From positions 186,001 through 250,000 of the forward strand of contig CBDFGG010000003.1 of assembly GCA_965247015.1 (NCBI GenBank): a DNA stretch of 64,000 nt. Reading direction: 5' to 3'. Each line of letters opens with the position of its first letter. Positions within the stretch are counted from its first letter, which is position 1. Below the pieces are notes generated by a model. The model did no database searches and was not told the origin of the DNA. It saw only the letters and a program-made list of their open reading frames with translations. Shown here piece after piece: positions 17,993 to 27,020 of the stretch. A program made the translations under genes and the position numbers. Source of the stretch: JAIXWP01 sp965247015 (GTDB lineage: Bacteria > Bacteroidota > Bacteroidia > Flavobacteriales_D > Sanyastnellaceae).

Positions 17993-19022
17993 AATACCTT
18001 CTACGAGAAAAGTAAGTGTATCAGAATTTCTTAACCCTTACTTTTTCTATGTACCCGTCGGCATTTCTTGGCTTTGGTACGCATTGAGAAGCAGACAACT
18101 CATGTTTGGGACATCCGTTAATCCAGCCATTAAAAATGCTGGACTATTTCATTTTTCTAAGCAAGAAATAAATGCTGTTCTACCTGAAAAACATCGCGTA
18201 GAATCCTTCACATTCATTTATTCCGATCATTCATCATTAGAAAAAGCCCTTCTAATTAATGGTATCCAATATCCTTTCGTCATCAAGCCTGATAACGGTC
18301 TGCGAGGAATTGATGTGCACATTATCCAAAACAAGTTCGAACTTGAATCCATTTCGTTACATCAAAATACAAAGTACCTCGTCGAAGATTATATCGATTA
18401 TCAAAATGAATTTGGTGTTTTTATATCTAGAAAAAAGAATGGAAAACTCTTTATAACAGGCGTCACCCAAAAGGTATATCCGATGATTGAAGGCGATGGA
18501 GTAAATAGATTAATTGATCTCTTAAAAGCACATCCGCGTTATAAAAAATCATATCACAAGTTCCCTCAATCTACACATCGGCAGTTTCACAAAACCCCAT
18601 TACGAGGCGAGCAAATTGAGCTTTCGCGAATAGGAAACCACAATCGAGGCACCATGTTTCTAGATGTGACTGCAACTATTTCTGACAAAGTAATTCAGCA
18701 ACTTCTTACTCATCTTGAAAAAATTGAAGGCATTGACTACGGTCGATTCGATATCAAATTTTCATCGGTATCAGATCTAGAAGAAAGCGGTTCTTTTAAG
18801 ATTATAGAATTTAATGGTGTGATGGCTGAACCCACGCACATTTATGACCCTGATTATAATTTCTTACAAGCCGTTGCCTGCTATACTCGGCATATCCGCT
18901 ATCTGCATGAAGCTTATCATTACCGAAGTGCATTAGGTCATCGACCTCTTGGTATTGTAGAGACCATCAAAGAATTAAAACTTCATCAACAAAATAGAAG
19001 TCAAAAGAAAAGGGCCGCATGA
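17973..19022 (+). CDS. ATP-grasp ligase-like protein
   Basis: 349 aa. The ATP-grasp core is visible: FVIKPDNGLRGIDV (about 105-118), YLVEDYIDYQNEFGVFI and the metal site region YGRFDIKFSS ... FKIIEFNGVMAEPTHIYDP (about 255-295). It resembles D-Ala-D-Ala ligase or carboxylate-amine ligases; the substrate is not readable. The stop codon TGA sits in the loop of the downstream terminator hairpin. An N-terminal hydrophobic patch (YFFYVPVGISWLWYAL) suggests membrane association. Confidence 0.72.
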   Translation: MISRRNEIPSTRKVSVSEFLNPYFFYVPVGISWLWYALRSRQLMFGTSVNPAIKNAGLFHFSKQEINAVLPEKHRVESFTFIYSDHSSLEKALLINGIQYPFVIKPDNGLRGIDVHIIQNKFELESISLHQNTKYLVEDYIDYQNEFGVFISRKKNGKLFITGVTQKVYPMIEGDGVNRLIDLLKAHPRYKKSYHKFPQSTHRQFHKTPLRGEQIELSRIGNHNRGTMFLDVTATISDKVIQQLLTHLEKIEGIDYGRFDIKFSSVSDLEESGSFKIIEFNGVMAEPTHIYDPDYNFLQAVACYTRHIRYLHEAYHYRSALGHRPLGIVETIKELKLHQQNRSQKKRAA

Positions 19023-19032
19023 GCGGCCCTTT
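19009..19032. terminator. Bidirectional terminator
   Basis: AAAGGGCCGC-ATGA-GCGGCCCTTT is a perfect ten-base stem between convergent genes; the plus-strand stop codon occupies its loop. Confidence 0.85.
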
Positions 19033-19051
19033 CAGTATTGTTGGAAAAGAA

Positions 19052-19465
19052 TTATTTCTTCTCTTCTTTCTTTTCAGCTTTTTTCTCGCCGTCTTTAGAG
19101 CAGCAAGCTTTACCTTCTGCAGCCTTAGCGCCATCTTTAGAGCAGCATGACTTACCTTCTGCAGACTTCGCTCCATCTGTGCAAGCAGCACCAGTTGAAG
19201 TAGAACCAGTAGCACCAGCACCGTCCTTAGAGCAGCAAGACTTGCCTTCAGCAGCCTTAGCTCCATCCTTTGAGCAGCATGACTTACCTTCAGAACCAGC
19301 AGTGCAAGCAGCCTTTTCAGCAGTGCTAACATCAGCCTTCGCTGCAGTTGCTTTAGCTACTTTCTCTGTCTTAGCCTTTTTAGCTGGCTTTGTAGTTTCA
19401 GTTTGTGCGCTAGCAGCGATACCGAAGAAAGCAACTAGAACGATGAGTGATAAGAACTTTTTCAT
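19052..19465 (-). CDS. Secreted cysteine-rich repeat protein
   Basis: 137 aa. Signal peptide MKKFLSLIVLVAFFGIAASA, then a lysine/alanine-rich stretch (about 25-50) and at least four repeats of a GKSCCSKDGAKAAE unit with CC pairs, interrupted by GATGSTSTGAACTDGAK. The C-terminus is EKKAEKKEEKK. Paired cysteines in a periplasmic or secreted protein suggest metal binding (copper, zinc) or a disulfide-linked scaffold. I do not recognise a named family. Confidence 0.75.
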   Translation of the reverse strand: MKKFLSLIVLVAFFGIAASAQTETTKPAKKAKTEKVAKATAAKADVSTAEKAACTAGSEGKSCCSKDGAKAAEGKSCCSKDGAGATGSTSTGAACTDGAKSAEGKSCCSKDGAKAAEGKACCSKDGEKKAEKKEEKK

Positions 19466-19608
19466 TTTTATTATTTGATTATGTTTTGTTGTCTAATGCG
19501 AATTTACAAAAGGTTTTTGATAAATATGTAATTTACGAAATCATTAACTTTTTATAGCTGTAACTTCGTACCATATACGAAAGGTGAGTAAAAATTGTTG
19601 TGTAGACA

Positions 19609-20418
19609 ATGGAAACTTCGGAAAATAAAGCCAATTCTTCGCTCAAAGACATCCTGAATGCCCGTCCGGATAAGAAAACTTCGTTTTTTTTCCAGGCAGT
19701 CATTCTCTCCCTTTTCGTGCATATTTTCATTTTTGGAGTGATATATCTCACCACTTCCACCTCTACCGACCCCTTAGCCGAAGAAACTGAATCAGAAGCA
19801 GTAGAAGAATTGGAGCTGTCTTTTGAAGAACCTGAGCTAGACCCTCAAGTTCAAGAAAGCAATATGAGTGAGGCTGTAGCCAATCTCCTCGCACAATCTG
19901 GAACCACTACCACATCTGAAAGGGTTAATTATACCGGAAAAAGTCAAGCTGAAATCGATGCAGAAGTTCTTCAAAATTTGAAAGGACTTGAGGCTGCTGA
20001 GAAGGAAAGATTAGCAACTAACCACAAAGACCACAGCATTAAGGATAATCCCAACACCAACCCCAAAGCGGGAAAGGATGACAAGAACGCTGCAAAAGAA
20101 AACTACGACTGGTATAAAAACAACAGCAATAAAAGCTACTCTGGCCCCGTCTCTGCTGAGTATAACATCAAAGATCACACAGCGAAGTCGTCTCCAAAAC
20201 CTACCTACCGCTGTAAATCTGCGGGTAAGGTCATTGTAAATATCGAAGTGAATCAAGCAGGCGAAGTCGTGAATGCCTACGTAGATGAGCGCAGCACTGC
20301 AATAGATTGTATTCGTGAGGAATCGCTCACATATGCTAAAAAGTGGAAGTTTGACTACAATGATAAGGCTGCTAAAAAGCAACCGGGTACCATCACATTT
20401 ACATTCTCAGCGCAATAA
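19609..20418 (+). CDS. TonB-like energy transducer
   Basis: 269 aa with one membrane helix (about 27-50, FFFQAVILSLFVHIFIFGVIYL), an acidic then proline/lysine periplasmic spacer, and a C-terminal TonB-like domain (CKSAGKVIVNIEVNQAGEVVNAYVDE ... KWKFDY). It is probably powered by ExbB/ExbD, which are not encoded here. It could serve the TonB-dependent receptor at 32-35 kb, though they are not linked. The short gap to the convergent dehydrogenase holds a terminator. Confidence 0.78.
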   Translation: METSENKANSSLKDILNARPDKKTSFFFQAVILSLFVHIFIFGVIYLTTSTSTDPLAEETESEAVEELELSFEEPELDPQVQESNMSEAVANLLAQSGTTTTSERVNYTGKSQAEIDAEVLQNLKGLEAAEKERLATNHKDHSIKDNPNTNPKAGKDDKNAAKENYDWYKNNSNKSYSGPVSAEYNIKDHTAKSSPKPTYRCKSAGKVIVNIEVNQAGEVVNAYVDERSTAIDCIREESLTYAKKWKFDYNDKAAKKQPGTITFTFSAQ

Positions 20419-20420
20419 AA

Positions 20421-20441
20421 AAAGCGCTCAATGAGCGCTTT
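20421..20441. terminator. Bidirectional terminator
   Basis: AAAGCGCTC-AAT-GAGCGCTTT, a nine-base perfect stem, with A and T runs outside; it overlaps the 3' end of the minus-strand dehydrogenase. Confidence 0.85.
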
Positions 20442-21648
20442 CTGCATATTCTTTTAAGTATTCGAAGTGAGGAGTTAACCTTCCCTCTTCGGTAGTCTCT
20501 GTGGCCTTCCAAATGCTCGGTAAGCTGAGATCGGTAAACAAATCAGGAAATACATTTTTGATTAATTCATTTCCGAAATCTTCACTAGCATCTTTCGGTA
20601 ACTCACATGGCAAATTATCTATGCTCATTACCGCGATCGCTTGTTCATTTTTGTAATCCACTTCCACATGATGATGTCTGTCATATCCGAAGATAGGATC
20701 TGCAATTTTCGAAGCTTTAATAGTTGGTGCAATTGGTCCGTTGGTATCACAACTTACATCCGCGAGCACCATACACTTCCAATTATCTGCCGCAACATCA
20801 TCCTGTGTTATTAAAACAGGATTGGTTCCAGCCCACAAATGACAAGCTATGTACATGTCTGCACCCGCTACATATTTTGGTAAAATCGAATGATACTTTT
20901 CTGGATTTGCATAGAATTCCTTTTTATCGAATCCACCACCATCAATACGTTCGTAATACTCATGCGTATCAAGGTGTACGTAAACAGGCTCGGAAAAAGA
21001 TTGCGTCAAAAATTCTTCTGCTGAAACGCGTTTAATCGGTAGCAGATCCATGATTTCTTTCGCGCCATTTCCTACTCTACCAAATCCCGTCACAACCACT
21101 TTAGTATTTTGAGGAAACACAATCTTCTTCATCTCCTCTTCCATTGCCTTGCGGTCATCGCATTGGCTAGGTGAAAGAATAGAATACAAATTATGTTTTA
21201 AACCATAGGTTCTCCAGCCTTGATATGTACCAACGATTCCAGCATAGCGACCAAATCCGATGAGGCGTTTGCCTTGTTCATTTTTGATTGCTTCGTAATC
21301 GATTAATCGGATTTTTTTATCTAGCAAAGCACGCATCAACTTTGCGTTGTGCGGTTGTTTTTTCAATGTATGTGAAAAGAAAAGATAGGTCTTACCCTCA
21401 ATAAGCATAGGAATTGGAACTTCCTTTACTCCCATTAAAATATCGCAATCGGAAAGATCTTGAACGACTTGAATGCCCAATTGTTCGTACTCTTCATCTT
21501 TGAATTTTCGAATTGGACTTGATTCTACTTTGACCGTAATGTGTGGAAATTTTTCCATTACCTCTACACATTGGTGTGGCGTCAGTGGCACACGAAAGTC
21601 TGGGGGAACCTTGCCCTCTTTTACAATACCTACACAGCGTTTACTCAT
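20428..21648 (-). CDS. Saccharopine dehydrogenase (lysine-forming)-like enzyme
   Basis: 406 aa. The N-terminal half resembles alanine dehydrogenase/PNT (GIVKEGKVPPDFRVPLTP, ILMGVKEVP, YLFFSHTLK), and a Rossmann motif VVVTGFGRVGNGAKEIMD follows near residue 195. The combination fits the LYS1-type NAD-dependent saccharopine dehydrogenase, which interconverts saccharopine with lysine and 2-oxoglutarate. Use in lysine turnover is inference. Confidence 0.75.
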   Translation of the reverse strand: MSKRCVGIVKEGKVPPDFRVPLTPHQCVEVMEKFPHITVKVESSPIRKFKDEEYEQLGIQVVQDLSDCDILMGVKEVPIPMLIEGKTYLFFSHTLKKQPHNAKLMRALLDKKIRLIDYEAIKNEQGKRLIGFGRYAGIVGTYQGWRTYGLKHNLYSILSPSQCDDRKAMEEEMKKIVFPQNTKVVVTGFGRVGNGAKEIMDLLPIKRVSAEEFLTQSFSEPVYVHLDTHEYYERIDGGGFDKKEFYANPEKYHSILPKYVAGADMYIACHLWAGTNPVLITQDDVAADNWKCMVLADVSCDTNGPIAPTIKASKIADPIFGYDRHHHVEVDYKNEQAIAVMSIDNLPCELPKDASEDFGNELIKNVFPDLFTDLSLPSIWKATETTEEGRLTPHFEYLKEYAESAH

Positions 21649-21694
21649 GCTTATTTATTGAAGCGGGCGCGAAGATAGGAAACTTACTAGAGAA

Positions 21695-23032
21695 CTAGTT
21701 ATTGCGGCGCTTTTTAGGCTTGCCGTACTTGAGTTTCATCTTGTCACCACGGCTCAATTTCATATTGACCTTCAAGTTCTTGAGCTTCTTTTCATGGAAC
21801 GCCCCACCCGAATCGATTTTCACAGGATTCTTCTTTTCCATGTTGGGCATCGATACTACAGAACGCTCATCGGCAATCATGATATCTGTGATCTCTACAC
21901 CCTCGGGCATTGGTACTTCAGGAACTTCCATGTTCATGAAGTCTTGGATCTTCTGAAAATCCTCTTCTTCATAAGAAGCCACAAAAGTGATGGCCGTACC
22001 GTCCTTATCAGCACGTCCGGTTCTTCCGATTCGGTGCGTGTACAATTCAGGATTCTCTGGAACATCGACATTGATCACATGTGACACATCAGTCACATCA
22101 ATACCACGTGCAATGACATCGGTTGCAACTAAAATGCGAAGTTCATTTCTCTTGAAACGCTCCACTGTTGCGAAACGCGTATTCTGAGCTTTGTTAGAGT
22201 GAATGACTCCTATTTCATCACCGAACGTTTGTTCGGCTCTTTCAAAAATAATATCTGCCTTTGCTCTACTATCCGCGAATACCAGCACTTTGGTCATATC
22301 GGGATGCGCAAGTAATAATTTTTCAAGCAATGATATTTTGGTTAAAAAATTATGCGCTTTAATATGTGTCTGTGCAATTCGTGCGTGAGGCGTACCGATA
22401 GGCGTCGCTTCTACACGAATAGGCTCATTGAAATAAGTAGTGATCAACTCTTCCACCTCTGTGCTGAGTGTAGCAGAGAACATAATATTTTGACGACGTT
22501 CTGGAAGTAATTCGAAGATGCTTAATAGTTGTGGTCTAAAACCCAGGTTAAGCAATTCATCTACTTCATCAATGACCAATTTCTTGATGTTCTTTAGTTT
22601 CAAAGAACCATTGAGTACAAGATCCATCAATCGACCCGGTGTGGCAATCACCACATCTACGCCTTCTTGAACTAGAGCAGTGTGCTGTTTGAGGTTGACG
22701 CCGCCGAAAACACCTGCAACGCGCACACTCATGTACGCTGCCAATTTATTGAGCTCTTCTTCCACTTGCACCACCAACTCACGTGTTGGCACCATGATCA
22801 AAATCGTCGGATGCTTCTCCTTCGTAAACTGCCATTGGCGTAGGCATGGGAGAAGATATGCAAGGGTTTTTCCAGTCCCCGTTTGTGCAATACCAATCAC
22901 ATCTTTTCCAGACATCACCACCGAAAACACCTGCTGCTGAATCGCTGTAGGATATACAAATTTCATATCCTCCAATGCATTGAAAAGAGGCTTATTGATA
23001 TTTAAGTCCGAAAAAGTAATTGGCTCGCTCAT
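21695..23032 (-). CDS. DEAD-box RNA helicase
   Basis: 445 aa with the helicase core: Q-motif near residue 8, AQTGTGKT (motif I), PTRELVVQ (Ia), DEVD (motif II, variant of DEAD), SAT (III), DVIARGID (V) and HRIGRTGR (VI). The C-terminus ends in a basic tail KLKYGKPKKRRNN that likely binds RNA. It probably acts in ribosome assembly or cold RNA remodelling; the exact member of the family cannot be told. Confidence 0.93.
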   Translation of the reverse strand: MSEPITFSDLNINKPLFNALEDMKFVYPTAIQQQVFSVVMSGKDVIGIAQTGTGKTLAYLLPCLRQWQFTKEKHPTILIMVPTRELVVQVEEELNKLAAYMSVRVAGVFGGVNLKQHTALVQEGVDVVIATPGRLMDLVLNGSLKLKNIKKLVIDEVDELLNLGFRPQLLSIFELLPERRQNIMFSATLSTEVEELITTYFNEPIRVEATPIGTPHARIAQTHIKAHNFLTKISLLEKLLLAHPDMTKVLVFADSRAKADIIFERAEQTFGDEIGVIHSNKAQNTRFATVERFKRNELRILVATDVIARGIDVTDVSHVINVDVPENPELYTHRIGRTGRADKDGTAITFVASYEEEDFQKIQDFMNMEVPEVPMPEGVEITDIMIADERSVVSMPNMEKKNPVKIDSGGAFHEKKLKNLKVNMKLSRGDKMKLKYGKPKKRRNN

Positions 23033-23059
23033 GATGCCGCAAAGGTAATGCTTCGAAAA

Positions 23060-25318
23060 TTAATGTTTTGAAAGCTGTTGCTTCTTCATATTTCTAGTGT
23101 GGCCTTCACATTCGCGCATGAATACTTGCATACGCTTTTCTCCTCCCACCATCCATACAGTATCATCCAGTTCAAACACGACATCCGATTCAGGATTTAG
23201 AATTCGCTCACCTTTTCTTTCGATGCCCACTACCAAGCCTTTGGTGCGTTCACGGATCGCGCTTTCACGAATACTTTTTCCAAGAATAGAAGAAAAATTA
23301 GTAATTGTAAAATGGTGCAGCGAAACCTCTACAGCATCAGACATACCGTCCAATGCGCGTTTGCTGGCTTCCAAGAATTCCTTGAAACTCTTCAATTGAT
23401 CATCAGTGCCAATTACAGATAACACGTCATTCGGATATAGTTTTTCGAAACGACTCGGTACGTTGATCACTATATCTCCGCGACGAATGACAGCGATATT
23501 GATCCCGAAGTTTTCTCTGAGTCTCGACTCCATCAACGATTGCCCCACGTAAGGGTGATAAGGCTTCAATTGAAAAGTAGCAATGTGTGAATCCCACGGT
23601 GCAATGGGTGATGCATTGATCATCGCTTGCACTTCCCTATCATTCAAATTCGATAGAAATCGCAGTTCTATTTTTCCATAAAACTCTCGAATTTTTCCTC
23701 TTAGTAAAAACAAGATGGCAACGGTAATTATTACCCCAATCACAGCGATGAAAGGAGAAAATAATTGATCGAATAAAAAACCAATAAAGAATACTGCCAA
23801 AACAACACGCGAAAGCAACATCACCACCAAAGGCCCGCGCTGTAATGGTTTCAGCCAAATATTCGCATACGCATCTTTATGTGTTCTGCGAAATGCCAAT
23901 GCCCAGAGAAACGGCGCTAGAATAATCAACGTTACTACAGCAGTGATTGGTTTATTCCATGCCTCAAACGGAATCATCCAAGAAACATATTTTGTTCCTA
24001 GAAGAATCACCGTGATGATGATAACAGAAAATACGGTAACGTTGAGGATATAAAAACGAATCAATACTTTCCAATCGCTCGCCTCGTTGATCTTCTGAGC
24101 CCCCATAGAGTATCGCTCTATTCCTTTGATCCACCTGCTTGGAAGTTTTCGATTCAAAAACTCATACATCGGATTCGAAAGCTTGATCATGTAGGGTGTG
24201 GTGAAAGTAGTGAGCACCGACACAGCCACAGCTACCGGATAAAGGAAGTCGCTTGTGACATTTAAAGTCAAACCTAATGTGGCAATGATGAACGAGAACT
24301 CCCCGATTTGTGAAAGGCTCATCCCAGTTTGCACAGCTACTTTCAAGGGTTGTCCCGTAATGAGCGATCCAATAAAAATGAATGTAGGTTTCCCCACCAG
24401 CAAAATCAATGTCGCAAGACCAATCGGTAGTGCATGCTCAATGAGCATCTTTGGATCAATCAACATACCTACGGAAACGAAAAAGATTGCTCCGAAAAGA
24501 TCCTTGAGTGATTTAATGCCGTGTTCAATTTTTTCAGCCTTGGTAGTTTCTGCAAGAATAGACCCCATGATGAAGGCTCCTAATGCAGGAGAAAAACCAA
24601 CGTTTGCCGCAAGCACTACAATGGAAAAACAAAGTGCAATAGATAAGATGAGCAAGGTCTCTTCACTTAAATAATTCTTTACAGCTTTTAAAAAAGTAGG
24701 TAAGAAAAATATTCCCGAAACGAACCACAACACGAGGAAGAAAATCAATTTCAAAATAGACATGATCATCTCTGTTCCCTCGAAGGTACGGGAGATCGAA
24801 ACGGTGGTAAGCACCACCATTAGCACTACGGCCACCAGATCTTCGATGACCAACACCCCTAGTACTATTCCAGCAAACTTTTGGCTTTTTACGCCCTGTT
24901 CATCAAATGCCCTGACGATAATGGTGGTGGATGCAATGGCGAGAATCCCTCCCATGAAGAGGCTATCCATCAGCTCCCATCCCAACATGTATCCAATACC
25001 GAAACCACAGAGCATGGTGAGGCTAATGCCCATCAGTGCGGCGACAACAGCGATGCCACCGACTTTGACTAATTTTTTAAAACTGAATTCTAATCCAAGA
25101 CCAAACAGAAGAAACAATACCCCGATTTCTGCCCAGATTTTAATACTGTCCACTTCGACAACGGATGGAAACAATTTAAAATTGGGACCTACGAGAAGAC
25201 CAGCGATGATATAACCCAGTACAACAGGTTGCTTAAGTCTTTTGAATAGTAGGGTGAAAATCGCAGCAGCACCCAAGATCAATGCGAGGTCCGTGATGAG
25301 GTGGGGTAAATGTTGCAT
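23060..25318 (-). CDS. KefB/KefC-like cation:proton antiporter with TrkA-C domains
   Basis: About 752 aa. A CPA2 Na+/H+ exchanger domain with about twelve helices occupies residues 1-390, followed by a second hydrophobic block (about 410-540) and two C-terminal TrkA-C type ligand domains (about 570-650 and 670-735). It would export K+ or Na+ for protons at the inner membrane. A Met seven residues in, at 25318, fits the membrane start better than the upstream codon at 25339. Confidence 0.85.
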   Translation of the reverse strand: MQHLPHLITDLALILGAAAIFTLLFKRLKQPVVLGYIIAGLLVGPNFKLFPSVVEVDSIKIWAEIGVLFLLFGLGLEFSFKKLVKVGGIAVVAALMGISLTMLCGFGIGYMLGWELMDSLFMGGILAIASTTIIVRAFDEQGVKSQKFAGIVLGVLVIEDLVAVVLMVVLTTVSISRTFEGTEMIMSILKLIFFLVLWFVSGIFFLPTFLKAVKNYLSEETLLILSIALCFSIVVLAANVGFSPALGAFIMGSILAETTKAEKIEHGIKSLKDLFGAIFFVSVGMLIDPKMLIEHALPIGLATLILLVGKPTFIFIGSLITGQPLKVAVQTGMSLSQIGEFSFIIATLGLTLNVTSDFLYPVAVAVSVLTTFTTPYMIKLSNPMYEFLNRKLPSRWIKGIERYSMGAQKINEASDWKVLIRFYILNVTVFSVIIITVILLGTKYVSWMIPFEAWNKPITAVVTLIILAPFLWALAFRRTHKDAYANIWLKPLQRGPLVVMLLSRVVLAVFFIGFLFDQLFSPFIAVIGVIITVAILFLLRGKIREFYGKIELRFLSNLNDREVQAMINASPIAPWDSHIATFQLKPYHPYVGQSLMESRLRENFGINIAVIRRGDIVINVPSRFEKLYPNDVLSVIGTDDQLKSFKEFLEASKRALDGMSDAVEVSLHHFTITNFSSILGKSIRESAIRERTKGLVVGIERKGERILNPESDVVFELDDTVWMVGGEKRMQVFMRECEGHTRNMKKQQLSKH

Positions 25319-25380
25319 AGGCAGATGGGATATTTGCAAAGATACCCATTTAAAAACAAACCTCGCCCCCCCTTGAATGA

Positions 25381-25749
25381 CTACGCGGTCGCGCTTGGCG
25401 CCATTTTTTTCATAAATAATTTTAAAGCGGGTAAATCCATTTTATTCATCTCTTCAGGAGAAAGAATTACTTTGTAGCTGCCACCCGTGTGTTCTACTAT
25501 AGCGGGCAATGGCGTGTCAAACGAATGTTGTTCGATCCATTCATCTCTATGGAGAAATACCAACGGCACCGGATACTCAGCAATGAACTCTTTCCAATCA
25601 TCTTCGATTTTAAATACACCGTAGGTTATTGCACAGAGATGACATGGATATGTTTTTGGACTAAATACTTTGTGCATCATATCCATGTAGCCATTCCATT
25701 TGCCTGAGTCAGCATTATAAATGAAAATGTATTCTTTTTCCGCGCTCAT
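25381..25749 (-). CDS. Small CxxC-type protein ending the uptake cluster
   Basis: 122 aa, alpha/beta. Opens YIFIYNADSGKW, then a conserved YPCHLCAITYGVF with a CxxC pair (C36, C39 approx.), and DDWKEFIAEYPVPLVFLHRDEW. Homologues in Bacteroidota are, to my recollection, often mislabelled GTPases; no G-motif is present. A thioredoxin-like or metal-handling role fits the CxxC. It overlaps the preceding gene by four bases, so it belongs to the same operon. Confidence 0.65.
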   Translation of the reverse strand: MSAEKEYIFIYNADSGKWNGYMDMMHKVFSPKTYPCHLCAITYGVFKIEDDWKEFIAEYPVPLVFLHRDEWIEQHSFDTPLPAIVEHTGGSYKVILSPEEMNKMDLPALKLFMKKMAPSATA

Positions 25750-26390
25750 ATTGCAATTCCGTAATCTGACTTCAATATTTCAAACTTTCCTTCTGGCTTC
25801 ACACCGATCAACCATTCGGTCAAACGGTCGCAATAATTATCAAGGTGTGTGATTTGTTGTACACCGTGCTCTACGATAGGATCTAGTGTCGTCACCAACA
25901 TTTCACCACCATAGTGCTTGGTTTGCCAGGTCACGATATCACCTTCCACATTCGTTTGAATCACTTCACCATGAGCAGGAATAGCGGTGTAAACACCGTG
26001 ATAATGCCAAAATGAATGACGCGGTTTCAAACCGGTATAGATGGGATGACTATCATTGGTTACTGCCACAGGCGGACTGTTTGGATCCTTTACCCACCAA
26101 TAATTATTGACGGGGCGATCTTCCCAAGATGCGTCGAGCCAGTTAGCACTACTATCTCCTTCGATAAATATTCTTTTTCCTTTTGCTAGAAAATCATAAA
26201 TCAATTGCTTATGCTGTGCAAGCGCTTTATGATTCGATTGGAATGGAATAGCCAATGCATCCACACCATCCAGCATTTCAGCTGTTAAATCATGGACATA
26301 AAGTAGCTCATACAAGTCGCGATACTTTGTTGCTTTTGCAAATGAATAGTGTGACCACACACCATTGAAAATAAGACCTATTTTTTTCAT
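25746..26390 (-). CDS. ThuA/class I amidotransferase-like protein (paralog 2)
   Basis: 214 aa. IGLIFNGVWSHY opens a flavodoxin-like fold; ALAIPFQSNHKALAQHKQLIYDFLAKGKRIFIEGD and ILE PIVEHG-like histidines follow, as in ThuA/trehalose-utilisation or beta-galactosidase-type glutamine amidotransferase folds. No catalytic Cys-His-Glu triad of GATase1 is clear, so an enzymatic or binding function is open. It is a diverged duplicate of its upstream neighbour and sits in the uptake/tailoring operon. Confidence 0.6.
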   Translation of the reverse strand: MKKIGLIFNGVWSHYSFAKATKYRDLYELLYVHDLTAEMLDGVDALAIPFQSNHKALAQHKQLIYDFLAKGKRIFIEGDSSANWLDASWEDRPVNNYWWVKDPNSPPVAVTNDSHPIYTGLKPRHSFWHYHGVYTAIPAHGEVIQTNVEGDIVTWQTKHYGGEMLVTTLDPIVEHGVQQITHLDNYCDRLTEWLIGVKPEGKFEILKSDYGIAI

Positions 26391-26393
26391 GAT

Positions 26394-27020
26394 CTATGCC
26401 GTGATTAAACGTTTCTCTATTATTTGAATAAAAGCTCTGTAAAGCTTTGTCATTGCATCGTATGCCTTTGCATCATCTGTTGTCGCATAAGACAGATCGG
26501 CGGCTGGTCCGCTCGCTGTGCAGATGATCAAACCACTGGTGGTTTTATCATCGATAATCACTAATGGTCGATTCCATGAATCTACCATAAATACCTCCGA
26601 ACCCGGCGCGGCATCTATATATCCACAAGACCACCAGCCACTGATTCCGTGTGAGTAATTTAAATCCTCGATATTAAAATGTTCACCCAATCCATGCCGA
26701 TCAGAATGGATACGGTAGCGCATATCGATTGATTTCATCTCATTGTCCATGATCCACTTCGATCCTGGCACCCAATCGGTAAACCAACCATCAAAACACA
26801 GAAGAGTTTTTCCTTGATTTAAAAAATCAAGTATGATATCCTTCATTCTGTACAACGCAATATGATCGCTCCCGTTAGGAACGATCAACACATCATAAGC
26901 CGTGAGGTCGGGACGAAAATCCTTGGTGACCTCAAGCCATTCATAGTTGATGCGATCATCGTTTTTATACAACTGATCGAGTCCTTCGATGCCATTGTAA
27001 ATGAGTGCTGCTTTTATCAT
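26394..27020 (-). CDS. ThuA/class I amidotransferase-like protein (paralog 1)
   Basis: 208 aa. AALIYNGIEGL, VLIVPNGSDHIALYRMKDIILDFLNQGKTLLCFDG and a central GLGEHFN...GISGWWSCGY segment share the frame of the following paralog (IFNG, ALAIP..NHKAL, DFLAKGK). The first 4 bases overlap the radical SAM gene end. The fold looks like a DJ-1/ThuA class; a role in handling the imported or modified compound is inferred from position only. Confidence 0.6.
   Translation of the reverse strand: MIKAALIYNGIEGLDQLYKNDDRINYEWLEVTKDFRPDLTAYDVLIVPNGSDHIALYRMKDIILDFLNQGKTLLCFDGWFTDWVPGSKWIMDNEMKSIDMRYRIHSDRHGLGEHFNIEDLNYSHGISGWWSCGYIDAAPGSEVFMVDSWNRPLVIIDDKTTSGLIICTASGPAADLSYATTDDAKAYDAMTKLYRAFIQIIEKRLITA

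Noticed and set aside
19038..19478. A 146-aa frame opposite the cysteine-repeat gene
   Set aside because: It is a shadow of the repetitive codons; the minus-strand frame has the signal peptide and the repeat.
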